Of a stretch of DNA of 33,283 nt, positions 14,299 through 23,861 are shown in pieces (within the stretch, counting starts at the first letter, position 1; each line of letters starts with the position of its first letter). The notes below the pieces were generated by a model. It did no database searches, was not told the origin of the DNA, and saw only the letters and a program-made list of their open reading frames with translations. Source of the stretch: Sphingomonas sp. (GTDB lineage Bacteria > Pseudomonadota > Alphaproteobacteria > Sphingomonadales > Sphingomonadaceae); assembly GCF_025362505.1 (NCBI RefSeq), contig NZ_JANYGG010000063.1, positions 1 to 33,283 of the forward strand, written 5' to 3'. A program made the translations under genes and the position numbers.

Positions 14299-16715
14299 CA
14301 GAAGGCCTGGCGGACGGTCAGGCCGATGTTGCGAGGCTGTCCGACGTTGAAGCCAAGCCGCGCCCGCCCGCCGCGCTCGCGGTCGAACGAGAGGAGCGGA
14401 GTCTCGTCGAACAAATTCTTGGCATAGAGCACGAACTCGGTGCCGCTGTTGAACTTGAGCCCGGCCGAGATGTCGACGAGATCATAGGACGGCAGCTTGA
14501 GGTTTAGCACTGTCGCACCAGTCCCGGTGGCGCCATTGAACGGTAGGCCAGAGATGAAGGTCCGCGGGTTATTTTCCTGATCAGACGGCTGAGTGAAGCG
14601 CGTGCCGACATGCTGGTACGACGCCGAGACATACCAGTCGGCGTTGCTCGAGAAACGCTGGCCGTAGGTTGCGGAGGCCGAAACCTGGAACTTGGGGACT
14701 GTCGGCAGGCGGTTACCGTCGCGGATTCCGGCGATGACTGTCCCGGACGTCGTCGTCACGCTCGAATCGAACTTCGAGTTGATGAAGCTCCCCGAGAGCG
14801 CGAGGTCGAGGCCCCGAATTGGCCTGGCCGACAATTCCGCCTCAATGCCCTGAGTGTGCGCCTTTGGCACGTTGAACACGACGCGCGACGAGCAGCTGCC
14901 CGCATCGGCCGTCACCTGCAGATTCTTGATCCGCGTGTAGAAAGCAGCTGCGTTGAACGTGAGGCCATGGCCCTGCGTTTTTATACCCCCCTCATAATTC
15001 CACAACGTCTCGTCATTGTAGCGCGGATGGTTGCCATAGGTCAGCGCGTCGACGCCGCCGGCCCCGCCCGAGCATAGCGGGATGTTGAGCGGATCATTGA
15101 CGCCGCCCAATCGAAACCCTTTCGATGCCTGGAGATTGACGCTGAGGTTGCGATCGGGCGCATACGTCGCAATCAGGCGCGGGCTAAAGCCGCTCGACTT
15201 GGTCCGGTCGATATTATTGTCACCGTTTGCAAATAGGCCGCCCGACTTGAACGTCCGCTTTTCCTTGAAGTCGTAATAGCGGCCACCGGCGGTCACCTTG
15301 AAGTCACCAGTCTTGTAGCTCGCCTCGCCGAATATCGCCGTCTGCTTGATCTTGTACGGCAGGTCGGCGTTGTACGGTGAGTTGAGCGGAAATCCGTTGG
15401 CTACAGCGACCGACGTCCCGGCACCAAACCGTGCATCCGTGAAGGCGTCGTACCCCGGGGTCGGCAGGCGCTGGGTATATTGGCGGTCGACGTGCGAATA
15501 GAAGCCCCCGATGACCCATTGGAACGGCCCCGGTCCGGTCGAGCCGACCCGCAATTCCTGAGAGAATTGCTTGACCTTGGTCGTATCAACTAGATTTGAC
15601 GGCAAGTTGACGCCTGCGGTGGGGAAGCCAAGATCGACGGACACCGACCCTGTCAGCGCCGATGCATCGCGGCTGACGAGAATGTTGCGGTGGATGTAGC
15701 TCGTCACCGAGGTGACCTCGACATTGGACGATAAGTCGGCCGAGGCGGTCAGGTCAGCAAGCGTCGTCTTATCGCGGAAAGACTCGCGTAGATTCAGATA
15801 TTGTTCGTTGGTCGCATAGGTGTGCGACGGCGTGGTGAACTGGTTAGAGTAAAGGTTGAACACCTCTTCGCGATTGAACCCGTTGGCCTTGATATCCTGA
15901 TAGACAATGCGCGGGGTCAGCTTAACGCCCGACGCTGGCTCCCACAGGATCGAGGCGCGGCCGCCGACGCGGCTGCCCGAATTGACGTTCTTCTTGGCCG
16001 CCGGCCCAATCGCATCGATGAAGCCGGCGTAGCGCGTGCCATAGCCGACGACGCGCAGCGCTGCGGTCGGCCCGAGCGGCAGGTTGACCGCGCCCTTTAG
16101 CCAGCCGCCGATGGCGTCTTCCTGCATCGTGTTGACGTTGGCTTCGATCAGCCCTTCCGTCTTGCCGAGCTTGGGCTGGTTGGTGATGTAGCGGATTGTG
16201 CCGCCGACGCTGCCCGATCCGAACAGCGTGCCTTGGGGACCGCGCAGCGTTTCGACGCGGTTCAAGTCGAATAGGTCGAAATCAGGCGTGAATAGTGACA
16301 GCGATACGACGCTTTCGTCGAGATAGACGCCCACCTGTTCCTTCACGCCCGGTTGGTCGCGGACGATCTGGCCGGCCGAGACGCCGCGGATGGAGACCTG
16401 GCTCTGCCCCGGCCCAAGGTTTTGGACGGCGAGGCCGGCGATATTGCGGCTGACGTCTTCCAGCGTCACCGCATTGGCGCGCTGGAGGTCGGCCTGGGTT
16501 TGGGCGTTGATCGAAAAAGGCACGTTCTGCAGCGTCGAAGCGCGCTTGGTCGCGGTGACGATGATTTCTTCTGGGGCGGAACCGTCGGTCGAGTTGCCGG
16601 TCGGTGCATTGGTTGCCTGCGCGCGATCCTCTGACGCGGTCTGGGCGAGCGCCGGCGTGGCGACGGCGAAGATAGCGACGCCGCCGAGCAGTCTGGTGAG
16701 CGAACGAGCGTTCAT
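14298..16715 (-). CDS. TonB-dependent outer-membrane receptor
   Basis: The 805-residue protein has a signal peptide (about residues 1-25, ending in TPALAQ). A TonB-box/plug region follows, beginning EEIIVTATKRASTLQNVPFSI, with VSIRGVSAG and VETLRGPQGTLFGSGSVGGTIRYITNQP. The 22-strand barrel ends with LTVRQAF; the terminal Phe is the usual barrel-assembly signal. The NTQP-type plug and VPFSI motif place it with the large sphingomonad receptors for complex or aromatic ligands; the ligand is not predictable. A strong AGGGGGGA Shine-Dalgarno precedes ATG 16715. It forms a coupled pair with the exported FAD oxidase, which may act on what the receptor imports. Its nearness to the lasso cluster allows, but does not prove, a link. 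Confidence 0.9.
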   Translation of the reverse strand: MNARSLTRLLGGVAIFAVATPALAQTASEDRAQATNAPTGNSTDGSAPEEIIVTATKRASTLQNVPFSINAQTQADLQRANAVTLEDVSRNIAGLAVQNLGPGQSQVSIRGVSAGQIVRDQPGVKEQVGVYLDESVVSLSLFTPDFDLFDLNRVETLRGPQGTLFGSGSVGGTIRYITNQPKLGKTEGLIEANVNTMQEDAIGGWLKGAVNLPLGPTAALRVVGYGTRYAGFIDAIGPAAKKNVNSGSRVGGRASILWEPASGVKLTPRIVYQDIKANGFNREEVFNLYSNQFTTPSHTYATNEQYLNLRESFRDKTTLADLTASADLSSNVEVTSVTSYIHRNILVSRDASALTGSVSVDLGFPTAGVNLPSNLVDTTKVKQFSQELRVGSTGPGPFQWVIGGFYSHVDRQYTQRLPTPGYDAFTDARFGAGTSVAVANGFPLNSPYNADLPYKIKQTAIFGEASYKTGDFKVTAGGRYYDFKEKRTFKSGGLFANGDNNIDRTKSSGFSPRLIATYAPDRNLSVNLQASKGFRLGGVNDPLNIPLCSGGAGGVDALTYGNHPRYNDETLWNYEGGIKTQGHGLTFNAAAFYTRIKNLQVTADAGSCSSRVVFNVPKAHTQGIEAELSARPIRGLDLALSGSFINSKFDSSVTTTSGTVIAGIRDGNRLPTVPKFQVSASATYGQRFSSNADWYVSASYQHVGTRFTQPSDQENNPRTFISGLPFNGATGTGATVLNLKLPSYDLVDISAGLKFNSGTEFVLYAKNLFDETPLLSFDRERGGRARLGFNVGQPRNIGLTVRQAF

Positions 16716-16808
16716 GGTAAATCCCCCCTAATGTTTATGTGAGGAAACTAACTGAACGCGAAGGACGCGGGAAGGCTCGGCGGGCCGTTCGCCTCGTATT
16801 CGCGACGA

Positions 16809-16828
16809 TTGTTGCATAGATGTAACAA
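16809..16828. promoter_or_regulatory. 20-bp palindrome upstream of the TonB receptor
   Basis: TTGTTGCATAGATGTAACAA is an inverted repeat with 9 of 10 pairs matching, about 95 bp before the receptor start. The length and spaced arms (TTGTT-x-CAT / ATG-x-AACAA) suit a dimeric regulator. No regulator gene is adjacent. The remainder of the 16716-16904 gap has no gene. Confidence 0.45.
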
Positions 16829-16904
16829 CCTCGCTGATTGAATGGGAGGAGCTTGAGCAACGGTCGAATGGCGGGAATACGCCACGCTCGCCAAGCTTCC
16901 AGCC

Positions 16905-18554
16905 CTACCCGCCACTCCCCCGCGGTGCCCGCACTTGCCCCGGGGCGAAGCGGTCGCCGAAATAGTCATGGTCGAACCAGTGGGGGCGGTCGGGGGCGTC
17001 GGCGAGGGCTCGGGCGATGTCGTAGTTGAGCATGCCGTAGCGGGCGAGAGCGCGCCACTGGATCGGCTGCGACAGGTCATCGGCGGGGCTGTGATAGACC
17101 TTCGACAGGAAGTTCTTCCACACTGCCTCGCCGCCATTGGCGTAGCCGGTCATCAGCAGGATCGCGGGCACCCCGCGGCGCACGAAGCTGTAGTGGTCCG
17201 AGCGGACAAAGATCGACTCCTGCGGCATCGGGTCGGGCGACACCTTGATCCCCATCGACGCGCCCGCTTCGGCAACGGTCCGGGCGACGGTAGAATGTTC
17301 GGCGCCGAATGCGATGACGTCGGTGAAGTCGTAGAGCGGCAGCGGCATGTCGAGGTCGACCACGCTGGCGATCGAAGCACCCGGGACGGTCGGGTGGGCG
17401 GCGAAATAGTCTGCCCCGAGCAGGCCCTTTTCCTCGCCGGTGTTGGCGATGAACAGGACGGAGCGCGCCGGGCGGCGGCCGCTGGCGACGAACTCGCGCG
17501 CGGCCTCGAGCATGGTCGCGACCCCAGCGGCATTGTCGAGCGCGCCATTGTAGATGCGGTCCTCGCCCGGCTTGGCGTCGGCCTTGACCCCGAGATGATC
17601 GAGGTGCGCCATCAACACAATATGGTCGGCGACGCGTGCCGGGTCGGCGCCCGGCAAGCGCCCGATCACGGCGGGACTCGCGAAATTCTCCCAGCTGGAG
17701 TCGGCGGCGACCGTCATTCGGCCCGGCAGCGCGAAGCCGACAGGACGGCGCTTGGCGAGCGCCTCGGCGCGAACCGCGGCAAGCGACTTCGGCGCACCGT
17801 CGAACAGTCGCGCCTGCCATGCCGGCGAAAGCGTAAGCGTAGCGCGCAGGTTCGCTGAATCGCCGGTCCTGCCCGACGTGTCGATCCAGCTCATCACCGA
17901 CTGGGTCGCTGTTCCGGCAACATCGCTGGCCCGGGCACCGCGCGGTCCATCGCCGGAGAGGTGGATAATCCCGATCGCGCCAAGCTGTGCGGCGGCCTCG
18001 GCCTTGGTCGATCCCAGATGCGCCGCGACTTCGGTTGGCACCCCGGCTGGGGCACCGTCGAGCACGACGACGATAGCTCCGGAGACCGAAAGGTCACGAT
18101 AGTCGTCGAGCCCAAGCAACGGCTCGTCCAGTCCGAAACCGGCGAATACAAGCGGTGCCGATATAGAGCGATGGCGTTCGGTCAAGCTGGGCCGAAGCGC
18201 AGCATCGACGCCCCAACGAAGTGATTTAGAACTGCCGCCGACGACCAGGCTGATCGCGGGCGTCGGCTGGGTGGTGATCGCCTTGCGCAGCGGCACCTGC
18301 TGGAACCAGCTGCCGTCCGGGCCGCCGGGTTCGAGACCGAGCATCCGGAACTGGGCCGCGACATAATCAGCGGCAATCTCGTGTCCGCGCGACCCAGTGT
18401 CACGCCCTTCCAGCCGGTCACCGGCAAGGAACTCGACATGGGCGCGGACGGTGTTGGCGGCGACTTGCTCCTCCGCCGTCAGCGGAGCGACAGGGCTGGC
18501 GGCGCCAAGCGAAGCCAGCGCCGCCGCGAACGGAAGCAAAATTCGAAGGATCAA
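16905..18554 (-). CDS. Secreted M28-family zinc peptidase
   Basis: The 549-residue exoprotease-like protein has a signal peptide (LRILLPFAAALASLGAAS). A PA-type lid domain follows at about residues 120-220 (APLVFAGFGLDEP, LSVSGAIVVVLDG). The M28 catalytic domain carries the zinc set: VLMAHLDHLG, NGALDNAAGVATMLEAA, NTGEEKGLLGADYF (catalytic Glu pair), VVDLDMPLP and RSDHYSFVRRGVPA. M28 enzymes with this layout are periplasmic or secreted aminopeptidases. The start is taken as TTG 18554, overlapping the galE stop by four bases (TTGA), because the signal peptide follows directly; another TTG lies five codons on. Despite its place near the lasso cluster it is not related to lasso isopeptidases, which are serine enzymes. 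Confidence 0.88.
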   Translation of the reverse strand: MILRILLPFAAALASLGAASPVAPLTAEEQVAANTVRAHVEFLAGDRLEGRDTGSRGHEIAADYVAAQFRMLGLEPGGPDGSWFQQVPLRKAITTQPTPAISLVVGGSSKSLRWGVDAALRPSLTERHRSISAPLVFAGFGLDEPLLGLDDYRDLSVSGAIVVVLDGAPAGVPTEVAAHLGSTKAEAAAQLGAIGIIHLSGDGPRGARASDVAGTATQSVMSWIDTSGRTGDSANLRATLTLSPAWQARLFDGAPKSLAAVRAEALAKRRPVGFALPGRMTVAADSSWENFASPAVIGRLPGADPARVADHIVLMAHLDHLGVKADAKPGEDRIYNGALDNAAGVATMLEAAREFVASGRRPARSVLFIANTGEEKGLLGADYFAAHPTVPGASIASVVDLDMPLPLYDFTDVIAFGAEHSTVARTVAEAGASMGIKVSPDPMPQESIFVRSDHYSFVRRGVPAILLMTGYANGGEAVWKNFLSKVYHSPADDLSQPIQWRALARYGMLNYDIARALADAPDRPHWFDHDYFGDRFAPGQVRAPRGSGG

Positions 18555-19561
18555 ACCGGTTTTCCGTTCTTGAGCTTGCGTTCCCACGCGAGCGCGTCGG
18601 AGATGATCTGGTGGATATCGGCGTGGGCCGGGATCCAGTCCAGCGTTTCGACCAGCGCGCGGTTGGAGGCGACGAGCTGCGGCGGATCGCCCGGGCGGCG
18701 CGGGCCGACGACGCGCGGGACCTTGCGCTGGCAAACCACGTCGAGTGCATCGAGCACTTCGATCACCGACAGGCCGGTGCCGTAGCCGCAGTTGAGCACC
18801 AGATTCTCGTCCGGGTCGGCGATCAGCTGCTCGAGCGCGGCGACATGCGCGGCGGCGAGGTCGGACACGTGGATATAATCGCGCACGCAACTCCCGTCGG
18901 GGGTCGGATAATCGGTCCCGAACACATCGACATGCGGGCGCTTGGCCAAAGCCGCTTCGGTCGCGATCTTGACGATGTGGGTCGATGTCTTGCCGATCTG
19001 GCCGGCGCGCAGGTCGGGGTCCGCGCCGGCGACGTTGAAATAGCGCAGCGCGGCATAGTTGAAGTCGTGAACGCGGGCCGCGTCGGCGAGCATCTGCTCG
19101 GTCATCCACTTCGACGCGCCATAGGGGTTGATCGGCAGTTTGGGATCGCCCTCCTCGATCGGCAGCCGCTCGGGCGCGCCATAGATTGCGGCGGTCGACG
19201 AGAAGACGATGTGCGGCACCCCGGCGGCGATCATCTCCTCGAGCAAGGCATGGCTCGCGAGGGTGTTGTTGCGATAATATTTGAGCGGGTCGGTAACCGA
19301 TTCGGCGACCAGCATCGATCCGGCGAAGTGCATGATCGCGCCGATCCCATGCTCGCGCAGCAGGCCGGCGACGAGTGGGCGGTCGGCGATCGAGCCCTTG
19401 ATGTACGGCACGCCTTGGGGGACCAGCACGCCAGTGCTGTTGCTCTCGTCGTCGAGGACCACGACCGACCAGCCGGCGTCGCGCAATGCCAGCACCGCGT
19501 GGCTGCCGATGTAGCCGCCACCGCCGGTGACAAGGACGGTTGGCTTGGGCGATCCGGTCAT
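18551..19561 (-). CDS. galE: UDP-glucose 4-epimerase
   Basis: The 336-residue short-chain dehydrogenase interconverts UDP-glucose and UDP-galactose using bound NAD. VLVTGGGGYIGSHAVLAL is the NAD-binding motif, FSSTAAIYG holds the catalytic Ser/Thr, and PINPYGASKWMTEQ the Y-x3-K pair. ALRYFNVAGAD and CVRDYIHVSDLAAAHVAAL are further GalE hallmarks. A GAGGAG Shine-Dalgarno lies before ATG 19561. It is upstream of, and overlaps, the M28 peptidase gene, a pairing with no obvious functional logic. It probably supplies UDP-galactose for polysaccharide or glycolipid synthesis. The 170-bp gap to the divergent carboxypeptidase must contain both promoters, but none stands out. Confidence 0.93.
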   Translation of the reverse strand: MTGSPKPTVLVTGGGGYIGSHAVLALRDAGWSVVVLDDESNSTGVLVPQGVPYIKGSIADRPLVAGLLREHGIGAIMHFAGSMLVAESVTDPLKYYRNNTLASHALLEEMIAAGVPHIVFSSTAAIYGAPERLPIEEGDPKLPINPYGASKWMTEQMLADAARVHDFNYAALRYFNVAGADPDLRAGQIGKTSTHIVKIATEAALAKRPHVDVFGTDYPTPDGSCVRDYIHVSDLAAAHVAALEQLIADPDENLVLNCGYGTGLSVIEVLDALDVVCQRKVPRVVGPRRPGDPPQLVASNRALVETLDWIPAHADIHQIISDALAWERKLKNGKPV

Positions 19562-19731
19562 GGGGCTCCTCTGGCACGAACGAGTTCAGGAGCGCGCCAA
19601 GTCCGCGCTAGCCGAAGCGCTGCGGTCGAGGCCACCCCCTTCCCCAAGACGCACGTGCCCGTTTTCGGGTTCCCACCGCCAGACGAGCGCACTATCACGC
19701 CCTCGATTTCAAGCTTCCAACAGGTAGATAT

Positions 19732-20865
19732 ATGGCCATCAGCATTTCCAGCGCGTTCGACGCCGGCAATATTCGCGTCAGCGGCATCGACGGCGACACC
19801 GCCATGCTGGAGATCGTCGCCGATCACATGAGCGATTTCTACCAATGGTTTTACTTCCGCGTCGCCGGGGCCGGTGGACGCGAGGTGACGCTGAACATCA
19901 CCAATTGCGGCGGTTCGGCCTATCCCAACGGCTGGCCCGACTATCGCGCCTGCCTGTCGATCGACCGCGAAGACTGGGTGCGGGTCGACGACACGAGCTA
20001 CGCCGACGGCACGCTGACAATCCGCTTCACGCCCGAGACCGACCTCGTGTGGGTCGCCTATTTCGCGCCTTACTCGATGGAGCGGCACCACGACCTCATC
20101 TCGACCGTCGCCGCACTGCCGGGAGTCGAGTATCGCTCGCTCGGGCAAAGCCTTGACGGACAGGACATCGATTGCCTGACCATCGGCGAGGGCGAGCTGA
20201 CCGTGTGGCTCTACGGCCGCCAGCACCCCGGCGAGACGATGGCCGAATGGTGGATGGAAGGCGCGCTCGAGAAATTGACCGATCCCGACGATCCCGTCGC
20301 CCGCATCCTGCGCCGCGACTGCACCTTCCACGTCGTGCCCAACATGAACCCTGACGGATCGCGCCGCGGGCACCTGCGGACCAACGCGGTCGGCGTCAAC
20401 CTCAACCGCGAATGGCACGCGCCGTCGGCCGAGAAGAGCCCCGAAGTGCTTTACGTCCGCAATGCGATGGACGACCAGCCGCCGGCGTTCGCGATCGACG
20501 TCCATGGCGACGAGGCGATCCCGGCCAACTTCCTCGCCGGCTTCGAGGGCATCCCGTCGCTGACCGAGCGGCAGTCGGCGCTGTTCTCGCTGTTCTCCAA
20601 TACGCTCGAGCGCATCTCTCCCGATTTCCAGACGCGCCAGGGCTATGAAGCCCCGCCGCCGGGCAAGGCCAATCTGTCGATGTCGACGACCCAGCTCGCC
20701 GAGCGCTTCGGCGGCGTGTCGATGACGCTTGAAATGCCGTTCAAGGATAATTTCGACCTGCCCGACGACGTCTACGGCTGGAGCCCCGAGCGCTCGAAAT
20801 ATCTCGCCGCCGCGTGCCTCGACGCGCTCCACGCGATGCTGCCAGACCTCAAGCAGGGCAAATAG
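19732..20865 (+). CDS. M14 cytosolic-type zinc carboxypeptidase
   Basis: The 377-residue protein lacks a signal peptide and has the two-part layout of the cytosolic carboxypeptidase (CCP) group. An N-terminal beta domain (about 1-120: [26 protein letters not shown]) is followed by the metallopeptidase. Zinc ligands are His165 and Glu168 in [13 protein letters not shown] and His258 in AIDVHGDEA; Arg residues in GVNLNREW bind substrate; Glu334 in [10 protein letters not shown] is the likely catalytic glutamate. Eukaryotic relatives remove glutamates from tubulin tails; the bacterial substrate is unknown. An AGG-containing Shine-Dalgarno precedes ATG 19732. gpmA begins 2 bp after its stop, so the two are co-transcribed. 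Confidence 0.9.
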   Translation: MAISISSAFDAGNIRVSGIDGDTAMLEIVADHMSDFYQWFYFRVAGAGGREVTLNITNCGGSAYPNGWPDYRACLSIDREDWVRVDDTSYADGTLTIRFTPETDLVWVAYFAPYSMERHHDLISTVAALPGVEYRSLGQSLDGQDIDCLTIGEGELTVWLYGRQHPGETMAEWWMEGALEKLTDPDDPVARILRRDCTFHVVPNMNPDGSRRGHLRTNAVGVNLNREWHAPSAEKSPEVLYVRNAMDDQPPAFAIDVHGDEAIPANFLAGFEGIPSLTERQSALFSLFSNTLERISPDFQTRQGYEAPPPGKANLSMSTTQLAERFGGVSMTLEMPFKDNFDLPDDVYGWSPERSKYLAAACLDALHAMLPDLKQGK

Positions 20866-20867
20866 CC

Positions 20868-21554
20868 ATGCCGACCCTCGTCCTGCTCCGTCACGGCCAG
20901 TCGGAGTGGAACCTCGAGAATCGGTTCACCGGCTGGTGGGACGTCGACCTGACCGAGCAGGGGGTCGAGGAGGCGCGCGCGGCGGGGCGGCTGCTCAAGG
21001 ACAAGGGGTATGATCTCGACCGTTGCTTCACCTCGCTGCAGACCCGCGCGATCCGCACGCTCAACCTCGTGCTCGAGGAAATGGGCCGGCTGTGGCTGCC
21101 GGTGACCAAGGCGTGGGAACTGAACGAGCGCCACTACGGCGGGCTGACCGGGCTCAACAAGGCCGAGACGATCGCCAGGGTCGGCGAGGAACAGGTCAAG
21201 GTCTGGCGCCGGTCATTCGATGTGCCCCCGCCCCTGCTCGAGGCCGGCAGCGACTATGATGTCGCCCTCGACCGCCGCTATGCCGGTATCGCGGTGCCGG
21301 GGACCGAGAGCCTCAAGGATACGATTGCGCGCGTCCTGCCCTATTTCGAGAACCACATCGCGCCAGCGCTCACCGCGGGCGATCGAGTGATCGTCGCGGC
21401 GCACGGCAATTCGCTGCGCGCGCTGGAAAAATATCTGTCGAAGATCGCCGACGAGGACATTGTCTCGCTCGAAATCCCGACCGGCGAGCCGATCGTCTAC
21501 GAACTTGGCGACGATTTCGCGGTGCGCGAGCGATACTATCTGAAAGACTGCTAA
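20868..21554 (+). CDS. gpmA: 2,3-bisphosphoglycerate-dependent phosphoglycerate mutase
   Basis: This 228-residue enzyme interconverts 3- and 2-phosphoglycerate in glycolysis and gluconeogenesis. LVLLRHGQSEWNLENRFTGW contains the phosphorylated His9. ELNERHYGGLTGLNKAE and VAAHGNSLRALEKYL (His179) complete the active site. WRRSFDVPPP and GTESLKDTIARVLPY are typical of the dPGM group and distinguish it from broad-specificity histidine phosphatases. It lies 2 bp after the carboxypeptidase gene and faces the GGDEF gene at its 3' end, with 29 bp between. Confidence 0.94.
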   Translation: MPTLVLLRHGQSEWNLENRFTGWWDVDLTEQGVEEARAAGRLLKDKGYDLDRCFTSLQTRAIRTLNLVLEEMGRLWLPVTKAWELNERHYGGLTGLNKAETIARVGEEQVKVWRRSFDVPPPLLEAGSDYDVALDRRYAGIAVPGTESLKDTIARVLPYFENHIAPALTAGDRVIVAAHGNSLRALEKYLSKIADEDIVSLEIPTGEPIVYELGDDFAVRERYYLKDC

Positions 21555-21583
21555 GCTCTTTGTCGAGCAGTGCTTCGAACAAA

Positions 21584-22177
21584 TTACGCCGCGACCTTGC
21601 CCTGGTACATCGCCTGGTCGGCGCGCGCGAGCACGGCCGCGGGCGTGTCGCCCCGCTCGATGACGGTAACCCCGATCGCGACCGACAGCGGGACCGGCAT
21701 GCCGTCGATGAAGAACTCGTCGCCCGCGATCGTGTCGACCAGCCGTTCGGCGGTTTCGGCCGCGCTTCGTTCGTCGGCGTGGTCGAGGAGGATGCAGAAT
21801 TCATCGCCACCGAGCCGGCCGACCGTGTCCGACTGCCGCACGCCGCCGACGAGCATCGCCGCGACATGGATCAGCGCCGAATCGCCCGCCGGATGGCCAA
21901 AGCTGTCGTTGAGCATCTTCAGACCATCGAGATCGACGAACAGCACCGCAGCGGGGTCGCCGTAACGCTCGTGGCGGGCAATGACGAGTTCGAGCTGGCG
22001 CAAGAAGCCGCGCCGGTTGAGCAGCGGCACCAGCGAATCATGGTGCGCCAGTCGATCGAGTTCGGCACAACGCGCCTCAAGCTGGGCGATCATTCCGCGC
22101 AGCCGGTCGATCTCCGCAGCGTCGTCGCGATCTTCCCTGACTTCGTACACCCGATGATCCCCAGTCCTCACGATCAT
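21584..22177 (-). CDS. GGDEF-domain diguanylate cyclase
   Basis: The 197-residue protein makes cyclic di-GMP from GTP. A short coiled-coil (about residues 15-42, [28 protein letters not shown]) leads into a complete GGDEF domain: [42 protein letters not shown] and the active motif [12 protein letters not shown]. An RQSD motif five residues before GGDEF is an intact inhibitory I-site, so product feedback is expected. There is no sensor or membrane domain; the coiled coil may drive dimerisation. The start is ATG 22177, with an AGGAA Shine-Dalgarno, rather than the longer open frame that runs back through the purE promoter and start. It is divergent from purE with about 118 bp between. Confidence 0.9.
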   Translation of the reverse strand: MIVRTGDHRVYEVREDRDDAAEIDRLRGMIAQLEARCAELDRLAHHDSLVPLLNRRGFLRQLELVIARHERYGDPAAVLFVDLDGLKMLNDSFGHPAGDSALIHVAAMLVGGVRQSDTVGRLGGDEFCILLDHADERSAAETAERLVDTIAGDEFFIDGMPVPLSVAIGVTVIERGDTPAAVLARADQAMYQGKVAA

Positions 22178-22234
22178 GTTTCCTATAACCGAGATTAAAA
22201 GCTTCGGAAATCCGCCTGATGTCGATGTCCCGCA

Positions 22235-22263
22235 TTGCGCCACCCGCAACGCCTCCCTAAACC
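22235..22263 (+). promoter_or_regulatory. Candidate purE promoter
   Basis: TTGCGC (22235-22240) and TAAACC (22258-22263) are 17 bp apart and about 33 bp before the purE ATG. I see no purine-riboswitch-like structure in the short leader. Confidence 0.35.
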
Positions 22264-22295
22264 CGCCGCTTCGTTGGGGGTTGCAGGCGACGGGC

Positions 22296-22784
22296 ATGGA
22301 CGCGGAACACGTCGACATCGGGATCATCATGGGCAGTCGATCCGATTGGGATACGATGAAACATGCCGCCGAGATGCTCGACCGCCTCGAAATCCCGCAC
22401 GAGCGACGCGTCGTGTCGGCTCATCGCACGCCCCAGCGGCTCTATGACTATGCCAGCGGCGCGGCGGGGCGCGGGCTGAAGATCATCATTGCCGGGGCTG
22501 GCGGTGCGGCTCACCTGCCGGGGATGGCGGCGGCGATGACGCGGCTGCCGGTGCTCGGTGTGCCGGTAGAATCGAAGGCGCTGAGCGGCATGGATAGTCT
22601 GTTGTCGATCGTCCAGATGCCCGCCGGCGTGCCGGTCGGGACGCTCGCGATCGGGCGCGCCGGAGCGGTCAATGCGGCGCTGCTGGCGGCTTCGATCCTG
22701 GCGCTGAACGACGCCGAGCTCGCCAGCCGGCTCGATGCATGGCGGTCGGCCCAGACCGACGCGGTCGACGAAACCCCCGAATGA
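22296..22784 (+). CDS. purE: N5-carboxyaminoimidazole ribonucleotide mutase
   Basis: The 162-residue class I PurE converts N5-CAIR to CAIR in purine synthesis. [17 protein letters not shown] and [15 protein letters not shown] (active-site His) are diagnostic, as are [15 protein letters not shown] and [36 protein letters not shown] 22296 gives the standard N-terminus; the frame is open further upstream but without family similarity. The last four bases (ATGA) overlap purK, the ATPase that makes its substrate, so the two enzymes are translationally coupled. Confidence 0.95.
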   Translation: MDAEHVDIGIIMGSRSDWDTMKHAAEMLDRLEIPHERRVVSAHRTPQRLYDYASGAAGRGLKIIIAGAGGAAHLPGMAAAMTRLPVLGVPVESKALSGMDSLLSIVQMPAGVPVGTLAIGRAGAVNAALLAASILALNDAELASRLDAWRSAQTDAVDETPE

Positions 22785-23842
22785 CGATCGCGCCGGGCGG
22801 GACGATCGGGATCATCGGCGGCGGCCAGCTTGGCCGGATGCTCGCGCTCGCCGCGGCGCCGCTCGGCTACAAGGTGCATGTCTTCGATCCGGGCGAGGCG
22901 CCGTGCGCGGGCGACGTGGCGGCGGCGGTCACGCGCGCGCAGTTCGATGACGGCGACGCGCTGGCGCGGTTCGCCGCTGCAGTCGACGTCGTCACCTACG
23001 AATTCGAAAATCTGCCGGTCGCGCCGCTGGAGGCGCTTGGCGACAAACTTCGACCGGGCACCCTGTCTCTGGCGATTGCGCAGGATCGGGCGGTCGAGAA
23101 GCGCTTCATCGAAGGCACCGGGGCCAGGGTCTCGCCGTGGCATGCGGTCAATTGCGTCGAGGATGCGGTCGCGGCGGTCGGCGCGCTCGGGCTGCCGATC
23201 GTGCTCAAAAGCCGTCGGCTGGGTTACGATGGCAAGGGCCAGGCGTGGATCCGCTCGGCGGACGAAGCGGCGGCGGCGTGGGACGCGATCGGCCGCCAGC
23301 CCGCGGTCGCCGAAATGGCGGTCGACTATCTCGCCGAATTCTCCGTGCTGGTGGCGCGGACGGTCGAGGGCGAGACGCGCTGCTGGGAAGTGCCGCGCAA
23401 CATTCACGAGGGCGGAATCCTGCGCCGGTCCGAAGTGCCCGCCGCCCTGCCCGCCTCGGCACGCGTGGCGGAGGCAGTCGAAACGGCGTGCGGACTGGCC
23501 AAGGCGCTGTGCCATATCGGGGTAATGGCGGTCGAGTTTTTCGCCACGGCCGACGGACCGGTTGTCAACGAGATCGCGCCACGGGTTCACAACAGCGGCC
23601 ATTGGACGATCGAGGGCGCCGAGACTTCGCAATTCGAGCAGCACATCCGCGCGGTCGTCGGGCTGCCGCTCGGCGCTACGAGACTTACCGGAGCCAGCGC
23701 GGCGATGGACAATCTGATCGGTGACGAGGTCGATCAGTGGGCTTCGCTAGTCGCCGAGTCCGGCGCGCATCTCCACCTTTACGGCAAGGGCGCGGCGCGG
23801 CCCGGGCGCAAGATGGGCCATGTCACGCGAGTGAAGCGCTAA
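22781..23842 (+). CDS. purK: N5-carboxyaminoimidazole ribonucleotide synthase
   Basis: The 353-residue ATP-grasp enzyme carboxylates AIR with bicarbonate and ATP, giving N5-CAIR for Pur[32 protein letters not shown] is the typical N-terminus. [17 protein letters not shown] is the ATP-binding loop. [31 protein letters not shown] carries the metal-binding and substrate-binding residues. The start at 22781 overlaps purE by 4 bp. It converges with the M16 protease, with 19 bp between the stops. Confidence 0.95.
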   Translation: MTIAPGGTIGIIGGGQLGRMLALAAAPLGYKVHVFDPGEAPCAGDVAAAVTRAQFDDGDALARFAAAVDVVTYEFENLPVAPLEALGDKLRPGTLSLAIAQDRAVEKRFIEGTGARVSPWHAVNCVEDAVAAVGALGLPIVLKSRRLGYDGKGQAWIRSADEAAAAWDAIGRQPAVAEMAVDYLAEFSVLVARTVEGETRCWEVPRNIHEGGILRRSEVPAALPASARVAEAVETACGLAKALCHIGVMAVEFFATADGPVVNEIAPRVHNSGHWTIEGAETSQFEQHIRAVVGLPLGATRLTGASAAMDNLIGDEVDQWASLVAESGAHLHLYGKGAARPGRKMGHVTRVKR

Positions 23843-23861
23843 TCGCTTCCGTCGGCGAAAT

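Noticed and set aside
16905-18554. M28 peptidase as a lasso isopeptidase
   Set aside because: Known lasso isopeptidases are serine hydrolases related to prolyl oligopeptidases; this is a zinc enzyme several genes away.
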